64,000 nucleotides of DNA from Bolinopsis microptera. Its lineage: Eukaryota > Ctenophora > Tentaculata > Lobata > Bolinopsidae. The notes beneath the pieces are model-generated. The model ran no database searches. It saw nothing but the letters and a program-made list of their open reading frames with translations, and was not told the origin of the DNA. The stretch is from NCBI RefSeq assembly GCF_026151205.1, contig NC_087072.1, positions 131,501 to 195,500 of the forward strand, written 5' to 3'. Shown piece after piece: positions 11,086 through 20,685 of the stretch (position 1 is the first letter of the stretch; every line of letters begins with the position of its first letter). The position numbers and the translations under genes were made by a program.

Positions 11086-11177
11086 TTAACGGGTGATACT
11101 CGTAAAATATCTGTTCCATATATTGGACCGTCGACGAGTCCAACTCGGCGCGCGTCCCAGTAGGTTGTAAACCTACA
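11086..11177. mobile_element. Structured mini-element, copy 2, with 10-bp flanking duplication
   Basis: Same architecture as copy 1. This copy is bracketed by AATGCTTTAC on both sides (11076-11085 and 11178-11187), a target-site-like duplication that defines a 92-bp unit. The core (CGACGAGTCC then AACTCGGCGCGCGTCC) is identical to copy 1, while the lateral stem TCCA...TGGA differs slightly. No box A/B promoter or hammerhead core was found. Confidence 0.7.
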
Positions 11178-11289
11178 AATGCTTTACCCGAAAAATATGT
11201 ATTTAGCTTGCTAGCCTAATGCTCGGTTCTCTCACGTATGCAAAAAGCTAGAAAGCGATCTCAGTCCCACTCCCACTATAAATCTTTTA

Positions 11290-11460
11290 GAAATTCTTGT
11301 GAAAAGGCTCTGAGCACTGAAGGTTTGAAAGTAGTTTAGTTCGGTGTTGTTTTGGACGCTGATTCCGAATCACCCCAATGTGGTGTGATTTAGAATCAGC
11401 GCTCAAAAATACATCAATCGAGATTAATTTCAAAAATCACGAAGTTTCAGTGTAGAGTGA
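11290..11460. repeat. Dispersed repeat, inverted relative at about 47340-47480
   Basis: Shared motifs with the 47.4 kb region in opposite orientation include TTGTGAAAAGGCTCTGAG, GGACGCTGATTCCGAATCACC and an ATTAATTT-like tail. Around 11370-11395 the sequence GATTCCGAATCACC...GGTGTGATTTAGAATC forms a local inverted repeat. The family is unknown. Confidence 0.6.
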
Positions 11461-11539
11461 TTTATCACGCTCGCAGGGAGAGCTGCTAACATACATACAT
11501 ACTATACAATTACATACCATAGGCATATGCACAACATGG

Positions 11540-11934
11540 CAAGGTTGTTAAATACGTATTACTATTAGGAGGGAATACGTATTGGAATACGAATACGTAT
11601 TAATCCTCGAAAATTGACGTATTACGAAAAGGTGTGTCGTGCGCGCAAAAAATTGTTTGCTTATCGGACTATCCATGAAATTTGATTACAAATTTAAGTT
11701 ATCATGTATAACTGCACTCCTTTAATGCATGATCAGTGATGAGGGTGGCGCGCAGCTGTAATGTTTAATTCTGACAAATCAGCGTATTACGGCGTATTAT
11801 GTGTTATGGCGTATTCGTGGACGTATTTAACAATCCATAGAAATTACCGTATTACGGCGTATTACGACGTATTCTTTATTAGAACCGAATACGTCGTATT
11901 GTTTCACGAAAATTTGACATATTTAACAACCTTG
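11540..11934. mobile_element. Compact hAT-like MITE, same family as 172-2761
   Basis: The ends match the larger element (CAAGGTTGTTAAATACG and AACAACCTTG), as do the subterminal GACGTATTA/GCGTATTACGGCG arrays. Flanks are CAACATGG (11532-11539) and TAACATGG (11935-11942), an 8-bp duplication with one mismatch. The length is 395 bp, with no coding capacity. Confidence 0.87.
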
Positions 11935-11942
11935 TAACATGG

Positions 11943-12507
11943 CGCCCCGGTTACTTACTGCGTACTGCAGTTTATAGATTTGGATTATTTTAGATTACGA
12001 TGTATTCTATACCACATCGGATAAAGCACAAGAAATGTAAGAATGTACTTAAAGTTAATTGTTAATACTACTTTAACGGGTTTAACCTGGAGATTGTAAG
12101 CTCAAACGCAAAACGTAGCCCAGAATACATATTGAGTAACGTAACCATGATATTACTCTTGAATCAGGGTATACCTCTAATATAATTCTATGACAACCCG
12201 CTACTGATGCTTACGGCTCAAAACCCGATTTTTAAAGAGCTATACTAAGAGTAAAAGCTAAGAGCTATAATTGTAACCTTAAGAATAAGATATCTCAATC
12301 TGCAAGGAGGGTTTCTCCTTAGCCACCAGTTCCCAGCTCATTAGATTTAGACTAAAGCCAGTTACTTTTCAGCCGGGAGTAGTAATTTCAGTTTTACAGC
12401 AAGAATGTTTCGCCATCAAAAACTCATAGTATAGGAAACGCGTTTCTGTTCTAAACTCCATTTTATATAACCTGCAATATCCGCTAATGGAAAAGATGGT
12501 AATAGTC
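11943..12507. other. Intergenic, nothing recognised
   Basis: AT-rich unique-looking sequence without open frames of note, inverted repeats or recognisable motifs. Confidence 0.4.
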
Positions 12508-12910
12508 TATGTAATACTAATAAGCGCCATGAGTTGGCACAGAATGTTTGTCCTCCGATTTTGATAAATTTTGTATCGATGTTGTAAAAAAATGTAAATA
12601 ATATTAGGAGTTATAGGCTTTTAAGCAAGAAATTACCCAATTTTCGTTCTTTTTACACTCTTCATTTTCAATACACATCACACAGGAGGCCAACATACAG
12701 CTCGACCTTATCGTGCTGCACGGTGAATTTGCGGCATAGAATGTTTTGTCTCCGATTTTGATAAATTTAGTACCAAAAGTTGCCTCTAAGTGTGAATAAC
12801 GCAAATTCACCGTGCAGCACAATAAGGTCGAGCTGTATGTGGGCCTCCTGTGTGCTGTGCATTGAAGAGTGTAAAAAGTATGCCAACTCATGGCGCTTAT
12901 TACATAAACC
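12508..12910. mobile_element. Foldback MITE-like element
   Basis: TATGTAATACTAATAAGCGC at the left returns inverted as GGCGCTTATTACATAAACC at the right. A second inner pair (12655-12735 with 12799-12873) shares CAGCTCGACCTTAT and TGCACGGTGAATTTGCG in inverted orientation. The overlapping open frames (12604-12952 minus) are palindrome by-products. Confidence 0.75.
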
Positions 12911-14233
12911 ATAAGTTAAGTGTTTACGCCTTTCAACTCTTGTGGTTTTCAAATAAATCTGTTTTGCTAAATATCAGTTTTTTGGTACGGACTTCAGCAT
13001 TCCGAGATCGCATTACAAGGGGGAAGCTAAGAGTCCAAAATCGTATATCGAGAGGTAGGTACTACTAAAAGGTACGGACTTCAGTAAAGTAAATCGTTGA
13101 CATACCCTTTTGATCGCATCGTGTAGCAAGTAAACCGGAAAAAATATGTTAGGCTCATAACGATCATAATGATCATAATGATCATTATGCAAACATTCAC
13201 ATGACGATGACTCACCCACTTTGGGCTAGAAGATGAACAATCAACAAAGGCAAAGATGAGGAAATAAAATAATGTGTAATGCGTGTTAGGTAGAAGTTTA
13301 GTTAGGCATAAGGTTAGTTAGGAGTTAATTTTTAAAGTGAAATTGAATCATGAGATTTGGAACCATGATAACATTGATCAATTGTTAAGACAATATATAT
13401 TATATACGGACAACAGCTCATGAGGGTAAAGGAAATATTTCTATGAACGTAGTGATCAGGAGTGTCAGCTTTATACTCTGACGACGAGCCCTCGGTCGAT
13501 AATCTTTAGAATTATAGTTAAGGCTAGTAGTACATTTTGTGTAAAGGAACTCATGGTCAGTCTATAAAACACACGAAAAGCAATGTTCTCCATACCCCTT
13601 AGTCTCTAGCTTTGTTATCAAAACACGTGATTCGATCACGTGATGTTATCTCATTGTAAACAGGGTTTATTTGTTTGATTACGTGTAGTATGGTAAAGTA
13701 TTAACACAAGTGAACTAATAACATTATATATATGAGTAGAGATTCGAATTCCGAAGTGGAACATCGAGTTCCGTTCTGGCGAGCTGGAAGGAACTTTCGA
13801 GATTGTCTTGAAGGGCCGATCTAAAAGCAAACTCTGCTCAGTATAGCTAATCTAATCTAACTATCCTAACAAGCTAGTTAACGAATATAAGACATCTAAC
13901 TTTGCTCTGCAAATACATTATCTTTCGCCACTCTACCCTGTATCTAGTCCATTTATAATAGGTCAGTTAAATTATACTGATGGATCACATCACTAATCAT
14001 ACGTCACTAATTTACATGATCTGATCTCCGTGGGACCCCTAATGATAAGGGGGCCTGGTCGTCGTGCAGCCAGAAATGGTCGTTAGAAACAATTAACAAA
14101 TAAATCACGTAATGCCGAATAAAAATACGTCTATCATATTAAATACACTTTTAAATCTTTTTACTTCTATCAAGAGTCAAATTGAAAGGAAAATATTCTA
14201 CAGAATTAAAGAAAAGTTAAGCGTCCAAGTTAT
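12911..14233. other. Intergenic region downstream of the pentraxin gene
   Basis: No coding exon was recognised. The region contains a GATCATAATGATCATAATG microrepeat (13163-13187), a fragment of the foldback-arm family (about 13855-14080, sharing AAGCTAGTTAACGAAT), and AT-rich sequence in which the transcript of the minus-strand gene ending at 14234 should terminate. No perfect AATAAA signal was found on the minus strand within about 80 bases of the stop. Confidence 0.4.
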
Positions 14234-15859
14234 TTAACATCTGTATGTATAAGAGGTTTTCTTGTTGTCCTTCTTCTGTTTCTCATATGTGGACAACATA
14301 TCACATCTCTGTTCCCCATTCTTCATGTAACAGGTAAGAGTTTTACATTTACCGTACGCGTAGCAAGCAGCCTTGGCAGCGTCCACGTCTCCAACGATAT
14401 ATCCCAAGTTTGAGTTATCCTTGTACCTGCGTCCCTCCTCTGTCTGCCAGCAGTCAGGCTTATGTGCGTCCTCGTCTAGATCTGTACCCTGACAGTGGAT
14501 AGCACCGTGTCTCCAGGATGTCTCTCCACTATCAAACATCACATCTCCATCAGGAATGAGACTGAACAGGTCCTTGTAGGCTATCATTACACTCTCACTC
14601 TCCCACATCTCGTCAGGTACCATTTCACAGAAAGTGCCGTTAGCGTAGATCTGAGCAACCTGATCGTCAGTCAGCTTCACGTTAAACATGTTCAGGTTGT
14701 AGAGACTCCCGGCAAAGGCCTGGCTAGCATCGTAACTACCTCCCATAGAGTCCTGTTCTTGCCCAATGTTCATTACTCCACCAGTCTTTGTCAAACCACC
14801 CTTTGCTAAGTCACCCTCTTTAACTTTGGCTCCGTCCACATAGATCACAGCCCCACTGTCACTACCCCGTGTGAAACACAGGTGATACCACCTTTGTTGT
14901 TCCAGGAGGATGTCTGTCAGCATTTTAGCTCCGTTTACCCAGAAGCCCAGTGTGGCCTGTTCACCCAGGATGATGGCATTATGTTCACCTGAAACTGCGT
15001 AGCTCAGGAAGTACCTAGACTGGTCCCCGTATGTCTTGAAGAACCAGGTGCAGATGGAGAACTCTCCGAAATCTTCACTTCCAAGATCAGGTGAGAACTG
15101 CAGGAAATTAGCTGTGCTGGCCTGCGACTGAGGAGGGAACCTCAGAACCTGTCCGTTGCTGGGGTCCTCCAGGTCAATGCAGGGTCCATCAATGACGGAT
15201 GTGGCTCCACTCAAATCTTGTGCGAGCAGGTCAGCGTAAGAGATGATAGGGTCGGCCTCAGTTGAGCCGTACCCACAGAAACCAGTCTCGTAAAGGAAGG
15301 CCACATCGGTGGAGTTGAGTGCGTAGTCCCAGACGTTGATGTTGTACAGTCTGCCCAGGAATGCCTGGCTAGCGTCGAACCTCCCTCCAACACTGTCCTG
15401 CTCCTGTCCAATAACAAGATTTCCTCCTGCCCTCACACTTCCACCCTGCTTGAAACCTTCTTGAGTCGCTGCTGCTTCTCCGTTGACACTGATGACAGCT
15501 ACTCCACTCTCTGAGTCCCAGGCTGCACACACATGTACCCACTGATTCTCTGGTGCCCCGACATTAGCTCCAAAACTACTTCCTCCCAGGTAGAATACGT
15601 AAAGTCCTGTTTCCCTCTCTCCTAGGATAATCTCGTTGTCAGTCCCCGGTACAGCGTAGCTGAACCAATACCTCTTGTTATCAGAGTAACTCTTCTGCTG
15701 CCAGGCACAAACTGTCAGTCCAGTAAGAGCGGGTAAATCAGGGTTGTAGCTGATGTAGTTCTCTGTGTTAGCGGGTCCAGGGAAATCCAGGATCTGGTTG
15801 TGTCCAACGTCACCCAGGACCAATCCGACCACCAATAGTAGAGTAGTTGTAGCTAACAT
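14234..15859 (-). CDS. Secreted double-pentraxin protein with a C-terminal cysteine domain
   Basis: Single-exon frame of 541 aa. The start at 15859 is chosen because MLATTTLLLVVGLVLG is a typical signal peptide; the longer frame to 15931 adds 24 non-signal residues. Two pentraxin domains follow (about 20-210 and 230-430), each with the family cysteine pair (VCAW...VHVCAAW in the first, ICTW...HLCF in the second) and the calcium-site segment GQEQDS.GG.(F/Y)DASQAF. This matches the E-Q-D and later Q ligands of CRP/SAP-type pentraxins, so both domains should bind calcium and a ligand such as phosphocholine or glycan (inferred). The last 110 residues hold six cysteines and a basic stretch (KKDNKKTS) and match no family I recognise. 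Known family members are secreted, oligomeric pattern-recognition proteins. The tandem arrangement suggests internal duplication. Confidence 0.85.
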   Translation of the reverse strand: MLATTTLLLVVGLVLGDVGHNQILDFPGPANTENYISYNPDLPALTGLTVCAWQQKSYSDNKRYWFSYAVPGTDNEIILGERETGLYVFYLGGSSFGANVGAPENQWVHVCAAWDSESGVAVISVNGEAAATQEGFKQGGSVRAGGNLVIGQEQDSVGGRFDASQAFLGRLYNINVWDYALNSTDVAFLYETGFCGYGSTEADPIISYADLLAQDLSGATSVIDGPCIDLEDPSNGQVLRFPPQSQASTANFLQFSPDLGSEDFGEFSICTWFFKTYGDQSRYFLSYAVSGEHNAIILGEQATLGFWVNGAKMLTDILLEQQRWYHLCFTRGSDSGAVIYVDGAKVKEGDLAKGGLTKTGGVMNIGQEQDSMGGSYDASQAFAGSLYNLNMFNVKLTDDQVAQIYANGTFCEMVPDEMWESESVMIAYKDLFSLIPDGDVMFDSGETSWRHGAIHCQGTDLDEDAHKPDCWQTEEGRRYKDNSNLGYIVGDVDAAKAACYAYGKCKTLTCYMKNGEQRCDMLSTYEKQKKDNKKTSYTYRC

Positions 15860-15876
15860 GTCTGCTAAGATAAGTG

Positions 15877-15966
15877 AGGAGTCAACAAACTGTACCCGGT
15901 TAAGTACCCCCTCATCTAGAGGAGTCAACAAACTGTACCCGGTTAATTACCCCCTCATCTAGAGGA
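15877..15966. promoter_or_regulatory. 43-bp tandem duplication just upstream of the pentraxin start
   Basis: A unit running from GAGGAGTCAACAAACTGTAC to CCCCCTCATCTA is repeated twice with one substitution, 18-107 bp upstream of the likely ATG (minus strand). It must lie in the 5' UTR or core promoter. No function can be assigned. Confidence 0.6.
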
Positions 15967-15999
15967 GTCAGCCAGTTCCACACAGATCTTTGACTTTGA

Positions 16000-16420
16000 G
16001 GTACACATAGCCATGTGTATACGCGTAGGTACTGAGTGACGCGCTTGTTTCACAAGTAGAATAGAATCCTTGGCCGCCTTCGGCGGTCGCGCGCTATAAG
16101 GCGCGTGACTTGAATCTGAAGCTTGAATCTGAGGCTTGAAGCTGAAGCTTGAAGCTGAGGTTTAAATCCGAGGCTTGACTCTGAGTCTTAAATATGAAGC
16201 TAGCTTAATATAAGTGTGGCTCAGACACACATACTATCAAACTAGCACTGGGTCTTAACTTAACAAACTGAGAAATAGATTCGAAAAATATGTTAAATGT
16301 TGGCCATTTTACCATAATACAAATTTGTTGATTATCGCGATAATTCTCGAAAATTGTCGCGATAATCGATGATGATTTTTGGGAAATTATCGTCGATAAT
16401 ATCGGTTGGCAACCCTAATC
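16000..16420. repeat. 13-bp minisatellite and hairpin
   Basis: Seven imperfect copies of TGAATCTGAAGCT occupy 16111-16201. Just before it, GGCCGCCTTCGGCGGTC (16072-16089) is a hairpin with a TTC loop, and GCGCTATAAGGCGC is a near-palindrome. Near 16325-16400, repeated ATTATCGCGATAAT palindromes occur. No gene. Confidence 0.8.
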
Positions 16421-16424
16421 TTGA

Positions 16425-17497
16425 AAGCTTTGAGCAACTAAAATTCGTGGCTTTCAAGTGTCACAATACTATAAGTATAACTACATTAGTGAATTTTATA
16501 AATTCATAAGGTAAAACCTACAGGAGGACATGACATTTAGGGTTAAGTTTGACTCAATTTCCCGAGCTTACCAGGTTCTACCATGTGTCAGGAGCCGTTG
16601 GGACGCTCAATGTAAATAGTCCACCCCGGGTTTGACCTGGTGACATTTAGATCCACCGCTGTTATCTATCATACGTTCAATAATCACTGTTCTAACTTGC
16701 TATCAGTGACCTGTTACTCTGGTCGGCACCCCTGCTGCATATTCTGCATGAGATCAAATGACTAGAAACTGAGAGGGTGCACGTGAACGCTAACAGGGTG
16801 CATGTCAGCGCATGACCCATGAAGCAAATTCTTAGTTGCCTGATTAAATTCCTTCTTCATTTATCGTTTTAGTTGAAAATTCCATTTTTAATCAATCTTC
16901 AGCCAGAACTTTAAACCAGGGGGAAGCGATCCATAATAGGCATCCGTACGGCAAATATAAAGTGGTGTGAAGAGTTTATACACACGTTCATCAAATTATT
17001 CTGTTACACACAATGTTTATATTCTTAATGTTAACAATAGCCTCGTGATGCTGTGGAGAATATTTCAACTAAATGTTAAGATTCGCTGAGACCTATTGAC
17101 GGGGCATGTTTTACATTTTCTCATTGTCCTGCTGGGTTGTTTACCAGCCTCATAGAGCTAGCTCTGTGAGGCTGGTCACCATACCCACGTTCAACAATTT
17201 ATTACATATTTTTTACATGCTAACCTAACCAGCTGATGGTCATATTGATTATCATGACATAAATGTTATTTATAATGAATCTGGTTACTACATTAAAACC
17301 TCGATTTAACGTTGAATTTGGACGTGTCACAGTTCAAATTTGAGTGAGCCACCCTGTCAGGCTGTCAATAGCTGTCTAGGAGCTAGTCGGCTCGTAAATG
17401 TAAAAACCGCCGGATATGACCAGTGCCGGGGATTCTCATAATAATTATAGTTCCCTACTTCTGTAGATATTCCCACGATAGAAATCCTATTTTGATA
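16425..17497. mobile_element. Half copy of the long foldback element
   Basis: Matches the inverse of 6322-7095 (outer and inner arm) followed by the loop start found at 5900-6170. It then breaks off at 17497 (CCTATTTTGAT joined to AGGCGCGTG). It therefore holds one complete arm plus part of the loop and no second arm. It is non-coding. Confidence 0.8.
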
Positions 17498-17544
17498 GGC
17501 GCGTGTACATTAAACAAGCTAAATAGTCAATAACTCAATAACCA

Positions 17545-17945
17545 CGTAACAATTAACATACCGTCTTCAGGACCAAGCTGCTCAACAACTTCTTTTTGGC
17601 AACCATCCTATGGCCAGCGTTATCGAGGACGACCACATAAGACCTTCCCGGACGTTTTACTTGAAGACACTGGAATGGAACCTGACCAGCTGCGTTTGCT
17701 CAGTATATATAGGGAACTATCATAAATTCTGCCGATGTGCAAGAACTGGGCAAATTCCTTTGCAACTGTCACCGCATCAGGAACCCGAAAAAGACGCCAA
17801 TACTGCCTGTCACCCCATCAGGACTACCAACTCAACAGACATAATACAGATCAACCATCATTATGCAGATTTCACGATCTGTTGTACGAGCATGGAACAC
17901 TAGTGATTACTGTTTCCAGGAGGACTATTCGAGTATGAATGTGTC
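17545..17945 (+). pseudogene. Probable degraded LINE reverse-transcriptase C-terminus
   Basis: One frame reads QPSYGQRYRGRPHKTF, resembling the G.R.RGRP.K.F..L..D segment found near the C-terminus of many LINE polyproteins. It is soon interrupted by a stop. Downstream frames (17610-17938) hold scattered C and H residues but no intact zinc finger. No RT core is present. An origin by 5' truncation of a non-LTR element is inferred. Confidence 0.3.
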
Positions 17946-17949
17946 TTTT

Positions 17950-19300
17950 GTGGACTCGAATACTGATATCGCAGTTTAGTGATCATTGAATTTGCCTTTT
18001 ACTACCTTCCTCTTATGTTAAATTATTATTTCAGCAATTGTTTCTATTTCGGTTGTTTGTACGGGAGTTAAATTTTAAGTGCTTTTGTTTTAAATTTTCA
18101 TGATTCTTGAAATACGAATTTTACTTACTCCAGGTATGTTATTCATTCATGTATATAGTTGAGACGATGGTGTTAATGCCATCTCCGACAACTTTACGTT
18201 TAATTCCGTTTAATTCCGTTTAATTCCGTTTAATTCCGTTTAATTCCGTTTAACTCTGTGTGATAGATATAAATGGAGAGAAGCGTTGACACGAAACTCG
18301 TTCCAGATTTCATCTGGATCGATCTAGGCAGGCAGGCAGGCGTAAACTTTGGCTCAGATCATATCTCAAATCGGAAATGTTACGTATACAAATTAGCATG
18401 TAAAAGTTCAGATCATGTCACTAATTGGAAATATGTCGCATTGAAATCAGATCACAATTTCGGACAGATGTCGTTTTTTTCTGGTACCCTGAGTCGGACA
18501 GATGTCGCTGTCGGACAAATGTCGCTGTCGGACAGGAGTCGTGTTACCTACTATTACAATTGTGAAATTATCATACTATTAAGAAATTTTAATGAACTTG
18601 CTGCATGCCTATCATAATTATGAATTTTATTTGGTTGAAAATTGAACTTAGCTAAGAATTAATCGAAAATATAGGTCGGGCATGAAAACTGTTAGTTAGA
18701 CACTAGGAGGGGGATATTTAAAACATATAAGTGATACGAAAGAGTTAGACACTATTTTATTGTGTAATTCCACATGATAATGACAAAAGTATAAAAATAA
18801 GAGTATAAATTTAAATTTTCCGGCAAGATCCGGCAAAATCCGGCAAAATCCGGCTGCGTCCTATCCCCTGAAACACGCTAAATTAGTTTGACGTTAAGGA
18901 AAAAAAGTCAGAAAAGGATTTTTAGTAAAACTGGAACTGAATCCAAAATCATGCGTATGTTACAAATCGGATAAATTAGACATATTTACAATCGGAGCCA
19001 AGGACAGCTATGGAGGTGAAAGGAGTGTCATGCGATTCGTGTCTCTCAAATTTGATTGGTTGGTGCTAAGGTAGTGTTAGGAGTAGGACTGTGAAAGGTT
19101 AAGGTTGTTACTTAAACATTAAAAGGATTGTGTGAATGGATTCGTGAGGGAATTGCTACTAGATGGTGTGAAGTCAAGGTGCTGGGAAATGTGGAAAATT
19201 CTTTGTGGAATTAGTTTGAATTTAGTTGGAGCCGTCCGGGAATAAAACATGAAATATAAGTATTTTAATAATCAATAAACTTATATACTGTACACGAGGA
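17950..19300. repeat. Region of short tandem repeats, no gene
   Basis: Contains six copies of TTTAATTCCG (18189-18253), AGGCAGGC repeats (18328-18341), CGGACAGATGTCGCT-like repeats (18470-18545) and CCGGCAAAAT repeats (18820-18855). The 114-codon frame at 18273-18617 spans these repeats and has no domain. The remainder is featureless. Confidence 0.55.
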
Positions 19301-19745
19301 GAGACTTCATCAAGTTTAACCTCAATAACAGCACTAAAGTTCCACAATACTATATGATACTTTTGGAAAACTAGACATTTCTAAGAGACTTGTGCAAATA
19401 AATAACATGAAGGCTGACGCTCTAGCAGAAGAAATAAATAACACTGACGATGCTAGAAAGATGTTTGAAGCTTCAAGATCTTTAGCTGGAATAAAAAAGT
19501 CGGGTAACATAGTGGTCAATGATATCAACAACAACCCTATTGGTACTGATTTAGGGAAAGCAAACACAGCGAAATCTTTCTTCGAAAAACAACTAACAGA
19601 AGGAGTTGAAGCTGGCCTGCAACCTTTTACCTGCGATCCAAAACCACTTGATAGCCCCATTACACCAGTTGAAGTTGAACTTGCTGCAAGTAAACTCAAA
19701 TCAAACCGTGCCAGTGGTCCAGATAATCTCCAGAATGAGTTGATA

Positions 19746-19920
19746 ACACACATAACCCCGGCATGCGCAGGGATTATATTTCAATTTTTCCCGCGACGCG
19801 CGGGAAAAATTTATAATAATTTCGAGTGCGAAGCACGAGGGATTATTATGAAAATAATCCCGACGTGCTTCAGCACGAGGGGTTATTTTAATATAACTTA
19901 AGCGTGCCGGTGTTATGTGT
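19746..19920. mobile_element. Small MITE A inserted in the LINE
   Basis: The ends ACACATAACCCCGGCATGC and GCGTGCCGGTGTTATGTGT are inverted repeats with two mismatches, flanked by TA. Inside are GTGCGAAGCAC and GTGCTTCAGCAC hairpins and CGCGACGCGCGGG. No ORF of its own. Confidence 0.8.
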
Positions 19921-19922
19921 TA

Positions 19923-20685
19923 TAAACCCCTCCGGGTTAGTGCTAGGACCAACAAATTTCATAATTCTAGCTATATGAGATCAGTATGGAAATATGAAAT
20001 GGAATTGGGGAGTATATTATACTACCAAATAAATACAACTAAGGTACTATGACATTTGAAATTGGCGTTATATCTAAACATTATTCCTCAGTCAGAACGT
20101 TGAATGAATATCGATAAGGGGCGTCGAGTTAAGCCTGGCAAGCGATAAAAGGTGGAGCTAATAATGATATCGTGTCATGGACATGAAGTTCATCAAAGTA
20201 GACGACTATAATTCATGGCTTATATCAAACAGGGCAATTGCTACGACAAAATTAACCGGACAAATGTAACCGTCGAGACAATTTCTGGAACTGGTCCAAG
20301 TAATGTAAGAGTTTAAGTAATGTAAGCCATAAGCAGTGTGCTGGAGTTTTGCCAGCGCCTGCAGTAAGACCGATACGTAGATCAAGTGTATTTACAGTTC
20401 TTACGTTAAGCCATAGGTCACGTGACATTTTTTACCAATGCGCCCCGTAGTAGTTAGTCACGTGATACACGTCATCAAAACACGTGACAGTGCGCGGTTG
20501 AAATTCTCATGGAATATCAAAACAAAACCAATCTTGTTGAGCCAAATTAGCGGGGCGGGATTATAGAAGCTGTGCCGGGGTTATCTATTCAGCGGGAAAA
20601 AACTAACAGCGGGAGCCGGGATTATCATAATCTATCTAGCGGGAGCCGGGATTATCAGAATCTTATTCTAACCCGGAGGGGTTTA
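19923..20685. mobile_element. MITE B, directly adjacent, TA-flanked
   Basis: The ends TAAACCCCTCCGGGTTAG and CTAACCCGGAGGGGTTTA are perfect 18-bp inverted repeats, with TA on both sides (19921-19922, 20686-20687). The interior (763 bp) has CACGTGA palindromes and a duplicated AGCGGGAGCCGGGATTATC block near the right end, but no ORF. The empty site is seen in LINE copy 2 at 46454-46455. Confidence 0.88.

Noticed and set aside
10921-11177. Hammerhead, HDV-like or twister ribozyme
   Set aside because: GACGAGTCC resembles part of a hammerhead CUGAUGAGUCC, but the CUGANGA core is not complete and no GAAA follows stem II. No P1/P1.1 nested pairing was found in either orientation for an HDV-like fold. 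Kept as an unclassified structured repeat.
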